DNA from: Azolla caroliniana
Lineage: Eukaryota > Polypodiophyta
Assembly: GCA_043228905.1 (NCBI GenBank)
Contig: JBHGNT010000014.1
Coordinates: 8,308,001 to 8,372,000, forward strand
Reading direction: 5' to 3'
DNA length: 64,000 nucleotides
The position numbers were made by a program, and so were the translations under genes. Position 1 is the first letter of the stretch. Each line of letters opens with the position of its first letter. Positions 1 to 9,778 of this stretch are shown one piece after another. The notes beneath the pieces were generated by a model that was not told the DNA's origin, searched no databases, and saw nothing but the letters and a program-made list of their open reading frames with translations.

Positions 1-1593
1 GTGATAGAATGCACACGCACCCAGAAACCTTCGGACTTCCGATGTTGACTCACATACTTCCTTCATAGCTTGAATCGCATCGATCTTTGTTGGTGACGGT
101 CTTCGGCCGTAGGGTCCACATAGATGTCCGACCACCAATATTTCTTCTTGCCCGAATGCCGATTTCTCCCCGGAAAGTGTTAGGTGCACATCTTCTAGCT
201 TTCGCAACACTTTCTCGCAATCATGAATATGGTCGATCACGAACTTTCGGCATCCCCGATCATCCATAGTCTCATCTTTTTCTTCCACCGCGCACCCTTT
301 CATCGGAATGTCATCTAGAAACGGCATCGTTATCTCCGGGATGCAATCTCGAAGCACCTTGTTCATCGCGTTCATCATATGTGCAACCGAGTTTGTCGCT
401 CCTTGTGGTAGTGTGCACATTCGAACTAGTCCTATCGGTGTCCGCATGGTAGTGATGTCTCGGCTCTCCACGGCTAGTTGGAATTGGTCATACCCCGAGT
501 ATAGGTCCCCGATGGAGTATATCGCACGTCCGGCAAAAGCTTCCGCGAATTCGTCCACTATCGGACCGACTCCCGAGTTCCGGATCGTGACCTTGTTCAC
601 CGGTTGCAAGTCTTGGATGAATCGGAGTGACCCATTCTTCTTCGGAACCGTAAACCATCGATTTGAGTATGGAGCACTTGATGGCTCTAGAATCCCCATC
701 GCCACCTTCTCCTTGAGCAAGTCGATGACTTTCGGAATATGCGCCCGTGGCACCGGAATCGGCTTCAGGTTCCACGGTATATGATCAATCGTGAAAATCA
801 CCATCGGCTCCACTATCTTTGGATCAATGCATCCGATCTCCCTCGATGTGAACGCGAATGCTTTGCCATGTTGCTCCAACATCTCTCGAAACCGTTTTTC
901 TTCTTCTTGTAAGAGGAACCCACCTCCACCGATCCGAAGTTTCTTCCGGGTCTCATCTGTGAAGGCATGTCCGATATCCACGGTCTTCCGAAGTGTCGGA
1001 TCTCCCGAGACTTCTTTCCTCTTTTGTTCGCTATCGGCGGGTAGTGGTCCCGCGGCCGGTTTCACCTTCTTCTCCACGGTCTTGTATTTCGTACTTACCA
1101 TTGCTTCTTCTTTGCGGAGCGCATCCGGCCCCATTTTCGCAACGATCTCGTACATCTCGACCGATTCCACCGGGACTACCCGGTTCCCTTGGCTTTTATC
1201 TTCCGCAAGCTCTTCAAGCCGTTGTAGTGTATTCCCATAGAACACTTCCTCGATCACTCCCACGATTTCTTCGTCTTCTTTTATTATTGATGCCGACCGT
1301 AACTTATCCTCCACTTGTCGGTATTGTTTCTTCATTCCTCCGGTTACGGCCGTGTACGTAGATGCCCCATCCGGGCCGATTCGTACTTGTTTTGCTCCGA
1401 GAGTTTTCTTCCTGTGTGGGGTATCAGGGCTTCTCGGACTATCACTTCCCCACTCCGCAACAGTCCGCTTTAAAAATCCATTCTCACTTGGGACAAGAGT
1501 TCCCTCTTGTTCCTTTCGTGATTTGCCGGCACCGTTAGGAATTGGACGGATTTCCCTCCGTTTTGGCTCCGAATTCGCGCAAAAGCCGCACCA
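1..1593 (-). CDS. pol: A1 pol (reverse transcriptase), partial, -1 frame
   Basis: Open frame of 531 codons without a stop, from just after a TAG at 1594-1596 to the window edge, lying in the -1 frame relative to gag-pro and overlapping it by about 120 nt. The N-terminal third is a charged linker. Reverse transcriptase motifs follow: a WFTVPKKNG finger motif, SIGDLYSGYDQF (motif A aspartate), LPQGATNS, and a catalytic box reading FLDD (about 311-322) where most Ty3 elements have YxDD. The frame ends in the start of the connection region (RRFLGAC). RNase H and integrase lie off-window. There is no clear own start, so it is probably made by frameshifting from gag-pro. Confidence 0.85.
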
Positions 1594-3509
1594 CTATCGA
1601 GCACCTTCGTCTCCATCCGTGAAGCCGTGATAAAGGGTTGGCCGAGGATGACAGAATGTGAAACCTCATCCTGCACAAAGAAATTTTGGTCAATTTCGAC
1701 ATCCCCGATCTTTACCGTCACATCCGGACAAGCCGCAAATAGGTCTTCTGTCGTTTTCGTGGCTGCCCGAATCTTCCATCCATGGTTGGTGTTTATAGGC
1801 CACTTCCCCTTTCGGTAGAACTCCTTGGACATCAAGTTGATCTCCGATCCGTGATCAATCAATGCTAGCACGGGTTCTTTGATGTTGCCGATTCGGACCG
1901 GAGTCTCCGTAGTCGCACGGGCCCAGTGTGGCCTTGTATAGTGGGAGTTCGGAATTTCGCCTTCCACTTCGGTGTCGTTCGTTGAAACGGTATTTGCATT
2001 CACCCTTGGAGCATTTTCCTCCGTACTTTGTCTCTTCCTTTTCACGAGATCCACGAGAAGATCGTGAAACTCCTTCTTCGCTATTCCGAGTAGTTCCCGC
2101 AGCGAAAAATCTACCCGGCTATCCAAGATTCTTTCCTCGAACACTCTTTTCAAGTCGGTTTGTTGTTCTATGTCCGAGGCGAGCTTGAATGCCGGAGTCG
2201 CCTTTTCTTTTCCCTTACCTCCGGAGTTCCAGCTTTCCGGTATCTTCGATGGTCCGGCCGCATCCTCCGTGCGCCGTCGTTTCTCGTCCACATACACCTC
2301 ATGTAATTGACACAGGGCGTATATGCTATTCTTGTCGACAGGGCACTCCCATCCCGTAGCTTCCCGGACGCCTTCCGCGGTGTTTCGGATATCGTTGGAG
2401 TCGGTTTTCTCGGTGTTTCCTAGCACCTCCGGCCAGAAAGACGCCTTCGCTCCCGTTGACTCCCCGACACATATTCCCGCGGTTGTCGCATAGTTTCTTC
2501 TTGCCGCTAACTCCTCCTCGAGCACCTTCTTCATGCCGCCTTTCCGGAAGTTCGGTCGGAGTGGCTTCCGAGAGTCCATCGAATGAATCCGGTTTCCCTC
2601 GTAGTAGATGAGATCCCGTCGTAGCGCCTCCTTATGGTCATCGCAATCCCTCCGATCGTGTTCGGCGCTATCGCACCATATGCACCGTCGATCCGTATAT
2701 TTGGAGCTTGTGGGGCGGTCATCCGACTTCTTCACCATCGCGATCTTTAGATTCTCCATCTCCTTCAGCAGCTGCTCCACCGTAGACGCGTCGACTCCCT
2801 TCTCGGCCGTAATCTCCCGAGCCCTCGGTTGATGGTCTTCCAGTCCCGTTCTCGGTTTCGGAATCGGTTCCGAAACCCTCTTTTCTTCGTTGGCAAGCCA
2901 TTGCCCCCTCTTCGTGTACCACGCGACGATATCCCGCACGCTTTCCCATGTTTCGGTGAGGCCGCTTTCGGTGGTCGTGTCCTCAAGAAGCACTCCGAGA
3001 TCTTTCCGGTCCCGGACGTCCACAGCTCGCAAAAACATGATGACTTTGTCCGGTGCAAGAATAGTTTGATCTCTCGCGGACAACCTCCCGAACCGACTTT
3101 CGAATGCCGAAAACACTTCGAGGACCTTCAGCCCCTTACCTGACGTTTCCACCCAATCCTCGAATCCCCTCCGCGTTGCCTTGGAGGAGTCCTCGATGGC
3201 AAACGTGGTCTTTAACGCCTCTTCGAATGCTTCCCACGTCGGATTTTGTTGTTGCAACCCGTGGATACTCCCTTGAAGCCCGTCGGTCGCCACCCGGTTA
3301 AAGGATGTCACTTGCAGTCCTTCCGAAGCCCGGCACCGGAGCATCTCCGCCTTGTAGTCCTGCAAATATCGCGACACATCCTTACCATTAAATTGCCCGT
3401 TGCGTTGCACGAGCCGCTCTACTGATGCCGAAATCTCCGACATCGTGCGTTGTTCTTGAAGCATCCGTTCGAACATCGCCATCATATTGTTAGCTTGTTG
3501 AGCCTCCAT
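1470..3509 (-). CDS. gag: A1 gag-pro polyprotein
   Basis: 679 codons from the first ATG after the primer site; the open frame extends upstream into the LTR without an ATG. Residues about 5-190 are the capsid-like gag region (FERMLQEQR, VQRNGQFNGKDVSRYLQDYKAEM). A CX2CX4HX4C zinc knuckle lies at about 272-286 (CIWCDSAEHDRRDC). A retropepsin domain follows: active-site box ALIDHGSEIN near 548, so DHG replaces the usual D(S/T)G, and ILGQPF near 623. The stop is TAA inside GAT TTT TAA, five T in a row, allowing tRNA-Phe to re-pair one base back into the pol frame. The structural and protease parts are therefore in one frame and pol in another. Confidence 0.88.
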   Translation of the reverse strand: MEAQQANNMMAMFERMLQEQRTMSEISASVERLVQRNGQFNGKDVSRYLQDYKAEMLRCRASEGLQVTSFNRVATDGLQGSIHGLQQQNPTWEAFEEALKTTFAIEDSSKATRRGFEDWVETSGKGLKVLEVFSAFESRFGRLSARDQTILAPDKVIMFLRAVDVRDRKDLGVLLEDTTTESGLTETWESVRDIVAWYTKRGQWLANEEKRVSEPIPKPRTGLEDHQPRAREITAEKGVDASTVEQLLKEMENLKIAMVKKSDDRPTSSKYTDRRCIWCDSAEHDRRDCDDHKEALRRDLIYYEGNRIHSMDSRKPLRPNFRKGGMKKVLEEELAARRNYATTAGICVGESTGAKASFWPEVLGNTEKTDSNDIRNTAEGVREATGWECPVDKNSIYALCQLHEVYVDEKRRRTEDAAGPSKIPESWNSGGKGKEKATPAFKLASDIEQQTDLKRVFEERILDSRVDFSLRELLGIAKKEFHDLLVDLVKRKRQSTEENAPRVNANTVSTNDTEVEGEIPNSHYTRPHWARATTETPVRIGNIKEPVLALIDHGSEINLMSKEFYRKGKWPINTNHGWKIRAATKTTEDLFAACPDVTVKIGDVEIDQNFFVQDEVSHSVILGQPFITASRMETKVLDSGAAFARIRSQNGGKSVQFLTVPANHERNKRELLSQVRMDF

Positions 3510-3526
3510 CTCCTTGCCACCCGTTT

Positions 3527-3544
3527 TCACGTCGGGTTCACCAA
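3527..3544 (-). other. A1 primer-binding site (tRNA-Trp type)
   Basis: On the minus strand TTGGTGAACCCGACGTGA, beginning three bases after the LTR end. The same 18 bases follow the LTRs of A2 and E. As I recall the plant tRNA-Trp(CCA) 3' end, this is its exact complement. Confidence 0.75.
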
Positions 3545-3547
3545 CTG

Positions 3548-4337
3548 TGTCGTGCCTTTCGGCTCCGGATCGTTGCGTGAGTCGGGTGGGAACCACAGAG
3601 GTCTTGGACTAGGAGAAAGAAGTTCGTGAGATAAAGATTAATTATGAATAAATAGCGAAGAGAAAGATAAGAAACTCGTGAATCACACGAGTATACTATA
3701 TTAATTGGTACTTAGGGTGTTAAGAGAGAAGTAGATGTATAAATCGTGAATCCCACGAATAATTTTTGTATTGATTAATACTTAATCCAAATAACCAACA
3801 ACCCTTTACATATTTCTCTCCTCCTTATATAAGGAAAGAAGAGCTAAGCATGGCTTCATGCTTTTCTTTTTTTTACAAAAAGTGTTCATGTCCACTAAAT
3901 GTGCATGTGATGCTTTTTTTTATTTCCTAAGTATAGGGCTCATGCACGCTAGATGTGCATGAGTTATTTTTAGTGTCTCGCGTTTTTCTTTTTCATATAT
4001 TAAAAAAAATACACGATTTACCTTTTAATAAAGGTATGCATAAATAAAGGTCTTATACATATTAAATCTATATTTAGAACACTTAAGATAGTTTAATGTA
4101 ATGGTAAGGTTGGGGTTTGTCAACGTGGAGGTGCAGAGTTCGAATCACGCCCTGCGCAGTAGTGAGTATTTCCTATCTTTTTACATTTATGTCTCTTTAT
4201 CCGGCTCTTCCTTGCCGGTATGCCGTTTTCTTCCTTGCCGGTATGCCGTTTTCTTCCGGTTCTCCCCGAGCACTCCATTCTCTATCCGGAGGAACAAAAA
4301 TATAATTTCCACATAGTGTGCAACCTACACTACGACA
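3548..4337 (-). repeat. A1 5' LTR (790 bp)
   Basis: Bounded by TGTCGT and ACGACA, perfect 6-bp inverted termini. Its last about 65 bases are nearly the same as the A2 LTR end (CTAGTCCAA...GGCACGACA); the middle is more diverged. It contains two head-to-tail copies of a 21-base unit at about 4208-4254 (GCCGGTATGCCG core) and the antisense tRNA-like segment described separately. Confidence 0.88.
4083..4160 (+). other. tRNA-like segment in A1 LTR (antisense to element)
   Basis: On the plus strand, an A-box-like run (TAGTTTAATGTAATGG) is followed about 45 bases later by a B-box-like AGTTCGAATC. The same arrangement is in the other A LTRs. It looks like a tRNA-derived remnant, not a working tRNA gene. 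Confidence 0.5.
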
Positions 4338-4970
4338 CCGTTCGAGTGCGTGTAGAGCATGTGGCCTTCCGACTCATGGTCTCCTTGTACGCACATGGTT
4401 TTCTTCAACCAATAGCATTGATTGGAGCTCGAAGAAGGAGGGAGATTTCTCCCGTGCTAGAACGGCGGTTCGCATCGCGTCGAATCGTGGTGCCAGGCCA
4501 CCGAGGCATATTTGCACCACCTCATCATCTTCGATATTTACGCTTATCGAGCCGAGTGAATCGCAAAGCTCCTTGATCTTCGAGGTGTATGTCGTGATGG
4601 ACATGTCCCTTTGTTGAATGTTGTTCAACTCTTGGCGGAGTTGAAGCCTTCTTGCGGTTGTGTTCACCGCGAAAATCTTTCGTAGATTTTCCCATGCCTC
4701 CTTCGGCGTCTTGGCTTCGCGAATGTAGCCGAGCATGTGATTATGAACACATGTCGCCAAGCAATACATCACATGGTTTGCGGCTTGCTTCCATGTCGCA
4801 TATTCGGGAGTCACTTCGGCGGGTCGGTCTTTGTGCTCTCCTTTGATGTAGCTCCAATAGCCTTGTCCGACAAGGTATTGGTGCATCTTGTACCTCCCAA
4901 GATGCGAAGTTGTTTCGATCCAACTTCTCGATAGGGAGAGCACTCCCCATTTGAGTATTCATTATGTCGA
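4338..4970 (-). pseudogene. gag: Copia element H gag, truncated
   Basis: Ty1/copia capsid gene of the UBN2/Retrotran_gag_2 type. Readable motifs: PIEKLDRNNFASW near the start, KMHQYLVGQGYW, AKTPKEAWENL, RRLQLRQELNNIQQ, TYTSKIKELCDSL, DDEVVQICLGGL, and FFELQSMLLVEEN at the right place for the capsid end. The start region (4890-4962) and the rest are in different frames, so a small deletion near 4890 broke it. The 3' part is lost at the A1 insertion. It is a paralogue of the copia I gag at 14237, and its intact Gln in ELQSML shows which codon became the TAG at 14774. Confidence 0.85.
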
Positions 4971-5100
4971 TTCTTCTTCTTCTTCTTCTCTCTTCGAATG
5001 CGAACTATGTAGCGAAGCTACGATAGCGATGAGCCGGTTCTTCTTGAACGTCAGCGTAGAGCTCAACACACGCGAATGGGTTAGATGGAGCTACCAAATC

Positions 5101-5112
5101 GCTCTGATACCA
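5101..5112 (-). other. Copia H primer-binding site (tRNA-iMet)
   Basis: The minus strand reads TGGTATCAGAGC directly after the LTR, the standard plant copia primer site complementary to initiator methionine tRNA. Confidence 0.9.
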
Positions 5113-5169
5113 TGTAAAGAATCAAGAGATGGATTGTGTGCAGCGAAATAGATATGAATTGTGTGTGTG

Positions 5170-5218
<49 letters not shown>

Positions 5219-5520
5219 CGAGTAAGACACAGAGAATACGCAAGGTAAAAACTATTAACAAAGGAGAAAGACTCAACATTATACAAGGTGGGAGGAGGGT
5301 ACTTTATATAGTCACCCTCTCTCTTCATTAACTACAAGACTCATGGAGCATGGGGAATGTGAAAGCTCATAAGTTATGTGTCATAGAATATGATTCTATG
5401 ACTCATACTAAATGCTAGAATACAAAGTGGTGACATAATGGTGACTCTTGACTAATGGAGTGTCTATTCACTCTTAAGGTGAGTTCACACACTAGACCAA
5501 GTTGAGCTTGATTCTCAACA
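5113..5520 (-). repeat. Copia H 5' LTR (408 bp)
   Basis: Runs on the minus strand from TGTTGAGAATCA to TGATTCTTTACA, near-inverted termini. It contains a TATATA-like promoter box near 5310 (ACTTTATATAGT) and a (GA)n/(CT)n microsatellite at about 5175-5219 in the transcribed part, as in copia I LTRs. The 3' LTR is not in the window. Confidence 0.82.
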
Positions 5521-6488
5521 TGGGTATATCTTCTTGAATATTGGAGGCAGTGCTACTTCGGAAAGTGGTGTTCCTTTCTTTAGAAATAGCACCAGTCCCT
5601 TTGTTTGAAGAGCTATTAAAAGTCCTTGGAACCATTCTTCTGTTCCCAAACTTTTGTGAATATTCAAGGCTTTCATTATGTGCATCACAAGTAATCTTAT
5701 GACTAGCAAGCACTTGATTGTGTGTGTTGCAAGAAGTTGCAACTTCAATGTGGCTTTGCTTCTAACATTCATATTTTGTATTTTTTTCTTTAACAACTCT
5801 TTTGGATACTTGAGAAAGAGTCTTTCATTCTTCACTCTCATCCCGATTCTGGCTAGCTATGCCGATGGAAGCTCAATCGGATACCCAGCACCGAAAAAAC
5901 AAGGGGAGAGATCGAGGCCCTAACTGTGATGTAGAGGCGATGCCGATGGGGAAGGGAACCGCCGACCACAAAATAGGGAAAGAGCCATCTGCCGCATCGG
6001 GCTCTCTATAAAGGAGAGAGATTGCATAGATTTCCTCACTCTCCCATGCAAAGATTGGGAAGACTTGATCCTCTCCATAGTACTGGAGATTCAGGTCGAG
6101 GATATGGCGGAATGGAGACACATTGTTGACTTCTTCTCCAAGGGGTGTCAACTGAAACAAAGAGGAAGAGTGAGGGTGGGGAGAGTATCCTGTAGACACA
6201 CACAAGCACACACACACAACAACTACTACTACAACAACAACATATGCGAAGAGAGAGAGAGAGAGAGAGAGACGTCTTCTCAAGGGAGGTCGGGCTCTAG
6301 AGAGAGAGAGAGAGAGACTTCCTCTCAAGGGAAGGGAAGGGAAGGGAAGGGAAGGGAAAGGTGGGGTAGGGGAAGTTGAAGAAGCTCCTCTCATGGAACA
6401 CCCACCATTTCTTCAGTTGCGCCAACACACAGACACATAAGAGTAGAGAGGGAGAGAGAGACTTTTGCTCAAGGGAGGGTCGGTCGTT
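5521..6488 (-). mobile_element. B2 internal region, unrecognised
   Basis: Lies downstream (minus sense) of the B2 LTR and ends where the copia H LTR begins. It is rich in simple repeats: GA runs at 6257-6320 and (AAGGG)n at 6332-6358. A minus frame from about 6394 to 5873 contains a stretch that looks coding (GEEVNNVSPFRHILDLNLQYY, about 6170-6050), but I do not recognise it. Another minus frame at 5515-5841 is lysine-rich and unrecognised. No second B LTR is seen on the left, so the element is truncated. Confidence 0.4.
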
Positions 6489-6805
6489 TGTTGATGAGTG
6501 GGGGGTGGAGCCACCCCCCTCCCAAGGGGGTTATGCGTGAGGGAGAGAGAGAGAGAGAAACAATGACATAGAAATGAGAGGGAAAAGTTCTATATTGCAT
6601 TACATGCCCCATAGGGGGTTTATATAGTACATAATATAACAGTTACATAATGTGAATGTTAGAAAAAGATCGTTACATTCTTGTATGCATGCACATAATT
6701 GTGCACGTGTTCACACACATATTTATCCTCACTCACAGTTGTATACATTGCACATATACCAAAACCCCTTTATCGTGTTTGACCCTTACACTCCTACGGG
6801 TAACA
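6489..6805 (-). repeat. B2 LTR (about 317 bp)
   Basis: On the minus strand it starts TGTTACCCGTAGG and ends ATCAACA. It matches the B1 LTRs in order: a run with GTGCACAATTATGTGCATG, a TATATAAACCCCCTATGGGG-type promoter block (about 6610-6635), a CT-rich stretch, and ACCCCCTTGGGAGGGGGGTGG near the end. The last part holds a perfect hairpin (GGGGGGTGGCTCCACCCCCC). It interrupts copia reverse transcriptase after codons reading YVTN. Confidence 0.75.
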
Positions 6806-7645
6806 TTTGTCACATACTTCTGTTGTGACAACCATAGCATGTTCTTCATTTTGTCACGAACTATGTGCATCCCCAATATTTGCTTTGTCGGTCCAAGATC
6901 TTTCATAGCAAATGACTTGCCTAGGCTTTCTTCGAGCTCGTCATCAACATATAGCACAAGATTTAAGAAGTCGCCTTCATCATACCTTTTCACAAAAACA
7001 CAATGATCAACTTGTGTTTTATGGAACCCAACATGAAGGATTCGAACTTCTTGTACCATTGGCATGGAGCTTGTTTCAGACCATAGAAGCTTTTCCTTCG
7101 TCAAGACACCAGATTCTCTTTTCCTTTCTCCACAAAGCATTCAGGCTACTACATATAGATCTCTTCATCTAATTCCCCATACAAGAATGCATTCTTGACA
7201 TTTAATTGATGTATCCCCAGATTCATAGTGGCAGCAATACCTAGCACTAATCGAATGGATGTCAAAATTGACCCCTTTTTCTGTTGAAACCCCTTTACTA
7301 CAACTTGGGCCTTGTATCTAGGTGAGCTATCATCTCCCCCATTTTTCAGCACCCATTTGTTTCTCAAGGCTCATTTACCTTTTGGTACCTCTACCTCATC
7401 TTGCATTGCACTCTTCCATTACTCCTTGCGCTCGTCTTCCATGGCCTCCTTGTAGCATTTTGGCTCATCTTTATCAATCAATAAAACATATTGATTGGCA
7501 TATCGTGATGGTGCTCTCCTTTGCATGAGTGGATATATTCCACCTCCCATTGTCAGCTCCAGTTTGGTTGTCTCTACCGACTCTTCACTCGGCTCATGTT
7601 CATACATGTTGATCAGTTGTTGAAGGTCGACCGACTGCATCAATC
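6806..7645 (-). pseudogene. pol: Copia reverse transcriptase fragment
   Basis: Three broken frames in the right order for a Ty1/copia RT: RRAPSRYANQYVLL...EPKCYKEAMEDERKE (before RT, 7419-7643), RYKAQVVVKGFQQKKG and LNVKNAFLYGELDEEIYM (7149-7367), then VDHCVFVKRYDEGDFLNLVLYVDD with the catalytic YVDD and FAMKDLGPTKQILGM (about 6840-7020). The motif-A segment and later RNase H are missing or scrambled, and the 3' end is cut by the B2 LTR. No flanking copia LTR is visible, so I cannot assign it to H or I. Confidence 0.82.
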
Positions 7646-7699
7646 GACTTTTGTAGGTCTATCAAATCCGACTCATATGTATTAGTCAGTTGCTCCGAG

Positions 7700-9420
7700 T
7701 CTACCATCTCAGATTCGGCCATGTTTCCTCCGCCAATTTTCTGTTGGCCGCAATTTGTTCTTCGTACCACTCCTTCTGCTTGGCCCGTCTTGTGGCCTTT
7801 TTTTGTTCGTCGAGGGCAGCTAAAGTCTGGTTTTGCGTGATAATTAATGCTTCCAGCTTGTCCTCAGACGCCTTCACCTATTTCCAGGCCGTAGCTTGAA
7901 CGCTCATTTCTCAGTCCGATGATTACCAAAGCTCGGATCGGAGACATTCTATTTATGATTCGGCATTTGGTACTGGTTTCTTAGCTTTTGCCGTTAACGC
8001 CTGGTGGGCCTCTACCTCACGTAACTCCCAACTTTCCTCTATGGGTGGGCCTTCCGTGGAGGTAGCTCATTTGGCATCTTGGAGTTGCAGTTCTAGTTTG
8101 GCGGTAGAATTCTGCATCTCCTGTAGTTATCACTTCGTCTCCTTCTCCGTTCAATGTATCCTTTCCTCCAAGGTGCACCAGCGCCAATGCCTGGTGGAAT
8201 TTGACCAGGGCCATGTTTAAGGTTGGCAACTAGATTGCCATGTGCCCTCCGTCCGCATGCCATTTTTGGCCGATTTTGCTTATGGTCTCTTCTTCTTCAG
8301 GCTCTATCAATCCAGCTATCTCATGCTGGAACATCTGCCACTCAACATGCTCTTTGTCCATGCGTTGGACTTCCGCGAACTATTGTGTGGCGAGGAATTC
8401 CACGAGTTCGAACATTGTGCCGAACTGGAGGATGGCCGCGAACTCCTGTGCAACTGCTGGAATCTCCCGATACGCGAGGACTTTGCTCTCTTGATGACGA
8501 ACCCTTGGCCCCATTGAAGCTTCCCACTGAGAGTCGTTCCTTTGCAAAATCTGGAACGACTATTGTTGTCGACTCAACTGGTGCCTCTGTGGTTGGCTTT
8601 GTCTCTGCGTTTTTTGCCAATCCTTGGCCGTTTTTCCCATCCAGACGGTGGCGTTTCAATTTGGGGCTTCAGGGAGACTCCTCTTGCTATTGTTCGCACT
8701 GCTACCTATCAAGCTCTGCTAACTCCGTCTGTTGAATTGTGGTGGTAGTGGTGATGGTTGTAGATTTTTTCAAGCCAAAGGGCACGACTTGTTGAGATCG
8801 TTTGCTTTCGTAGTCATCCCATTCGGTTGTTCAAAGCTCACCAAGACATATCTTCCGGCCGGAGACTAGCGGTTGGGGTGGTGCTAGGCTGGACATGATT
8901 GGAATCAGAAGTTCTGCAGCCGGTGGGAACAATACTATCAAGTATTGTGGAATGATGGGAAGCAATTTCTTCCCCGCCTAAAGAGCGAGGAGTCTGGCAC
9001 GTAAGGACACACCTGTGACACACCTCCAATCGATTGGAGCGTCCTCGTACATCGTGATGATTACTCCTCCCTTGTGCTTTGGCATCCCATATGATTTAGG
9101 ATGCACATAGGCGACCTCCAACATAAACTTGGTGACATCCCAGAAGAATATGTTTGGGGCCTTGGCGGAGGCCGAATACTCCCCAAAATACTTCTCCAAC
9201 ACTACGGTTGGAGGAATGTCAAAGCATCGATTGCGGAGTGGATTCAGGTCCAGCTTTTTCCTGATCATGGCATTGGTGATGGTGTCCACGTTAATCTTTG
9301 CGCCGATGTCGTGGTATTGGGGTGGTGTTTGGTCTCGGTGATTCGGATGCATCGTGGTAAGCCTTGGTCGATGAGCCACTGTCTAAGGGCAAGGGCACCG
9401 TCGATGGCCATGGCTAGAGG
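7700..9420 (-). pseudogene. D2 downstream ORF remnant (coiled coil)
   Basis: Broken counterpart of the D1 frame at 59297-61762. The clearest match is 8978-9379: LEKYFGEYSASAK...AYVHPKSYGMPKHKGGVIITMYEDAPIDW aligns with IRYFGEYSVADK...GHVYPRPPVMPKNRAGMIIATYEGTKVDW of D1. Farther left, minus frames hold glutamate/lysine-rich helical text (FAEVQRMDKEHVEWQMFQHEIAGLIEPEEEE near 8290-8380; DEQKKATRRAKQKEWYEEQIAANRKLAEE near 7730-7810). It is broken by many stops and shifts. Its position downstream of integrase is the same as in D1. No LTR was found on the left, so the 3' end is lost near 7700. Confidence 0.65.
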
Positions 9421-9778
9421 AGGGTCGAGATCTGTAGAGGGGTTAGTTGTTCGCAGAGAGCGAGAATGGGTTGAAGGGGAAGAGCGAGGGGAGCAAGAAG
9501 GTTTTCTGCTCTAAGCTCTTCGTTATTCTGTTCACGAAATAGGTGAGAATATCGTCAGGCCTTCTTTTTGTGAGTCTAGGCGAGGGACATCCTTTTCTAA
9601 TTTGAGCCATGGAGCCACACTTGTAAACAACTAGTTACTTGCTTTCTTGGACTACGTGTCTACATGAAAAGGGTCTTTAAATAGTTCTGAATGCCCTCTT
9701 CTTTTTTCATTTTTCATTTTTCATTTTTTTCTTTCAATTAAAAATGATAAGGTACAATCGTGTTACAGTAATGGTACA
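9421..9778. other. D2 spacer, no gene seen
   Basis: The gap between the D2 integrase end and its downstream frame. D1 has a shorter spacer (61847-61915) that also holds a T tract; here there are ATTTTTC runs at about 9705-9735. I see no coding signal. Confidence 0.5.

Larger units (their letters stand above)
1..4337 (-). mobile_element. A1: Ty3/gypsy LTR retrotransposon, 5' part
   Basis: Minus-strand LTR element with its 5' LTR at 3548-4337, then the primer site, gag-pro and pol, which runs off the left edge. Its termini, primer site and gag N-terminus match A2 (44759-48100) and E (11389-21915). Unlike nearly everything else here, its visible reading frames have no stops apart from the gag-pro/pol junction, so it may be an intact autonomous element. 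It sits inside the gag of copia element H; the first four bases beyond its LTR (4338-4341) are CCGT, the same four bases that A2 duplicated. The 3' LTR and the other target-site copy are outside the window. Confidence 0.9.

Noticed and set aside
1470-1593. A1 gag/pol shift as a simple inactivating indel
   Set aside because: Both frames are fully open with a long overlap and a run of T at the stop; programmed slip is more likely, though not proven.
5091-5328. Ser/Leu-rich hydrophobic minus frames
   Set aside because: Produced by the GA/CT microsatellite in the copia H LTR.
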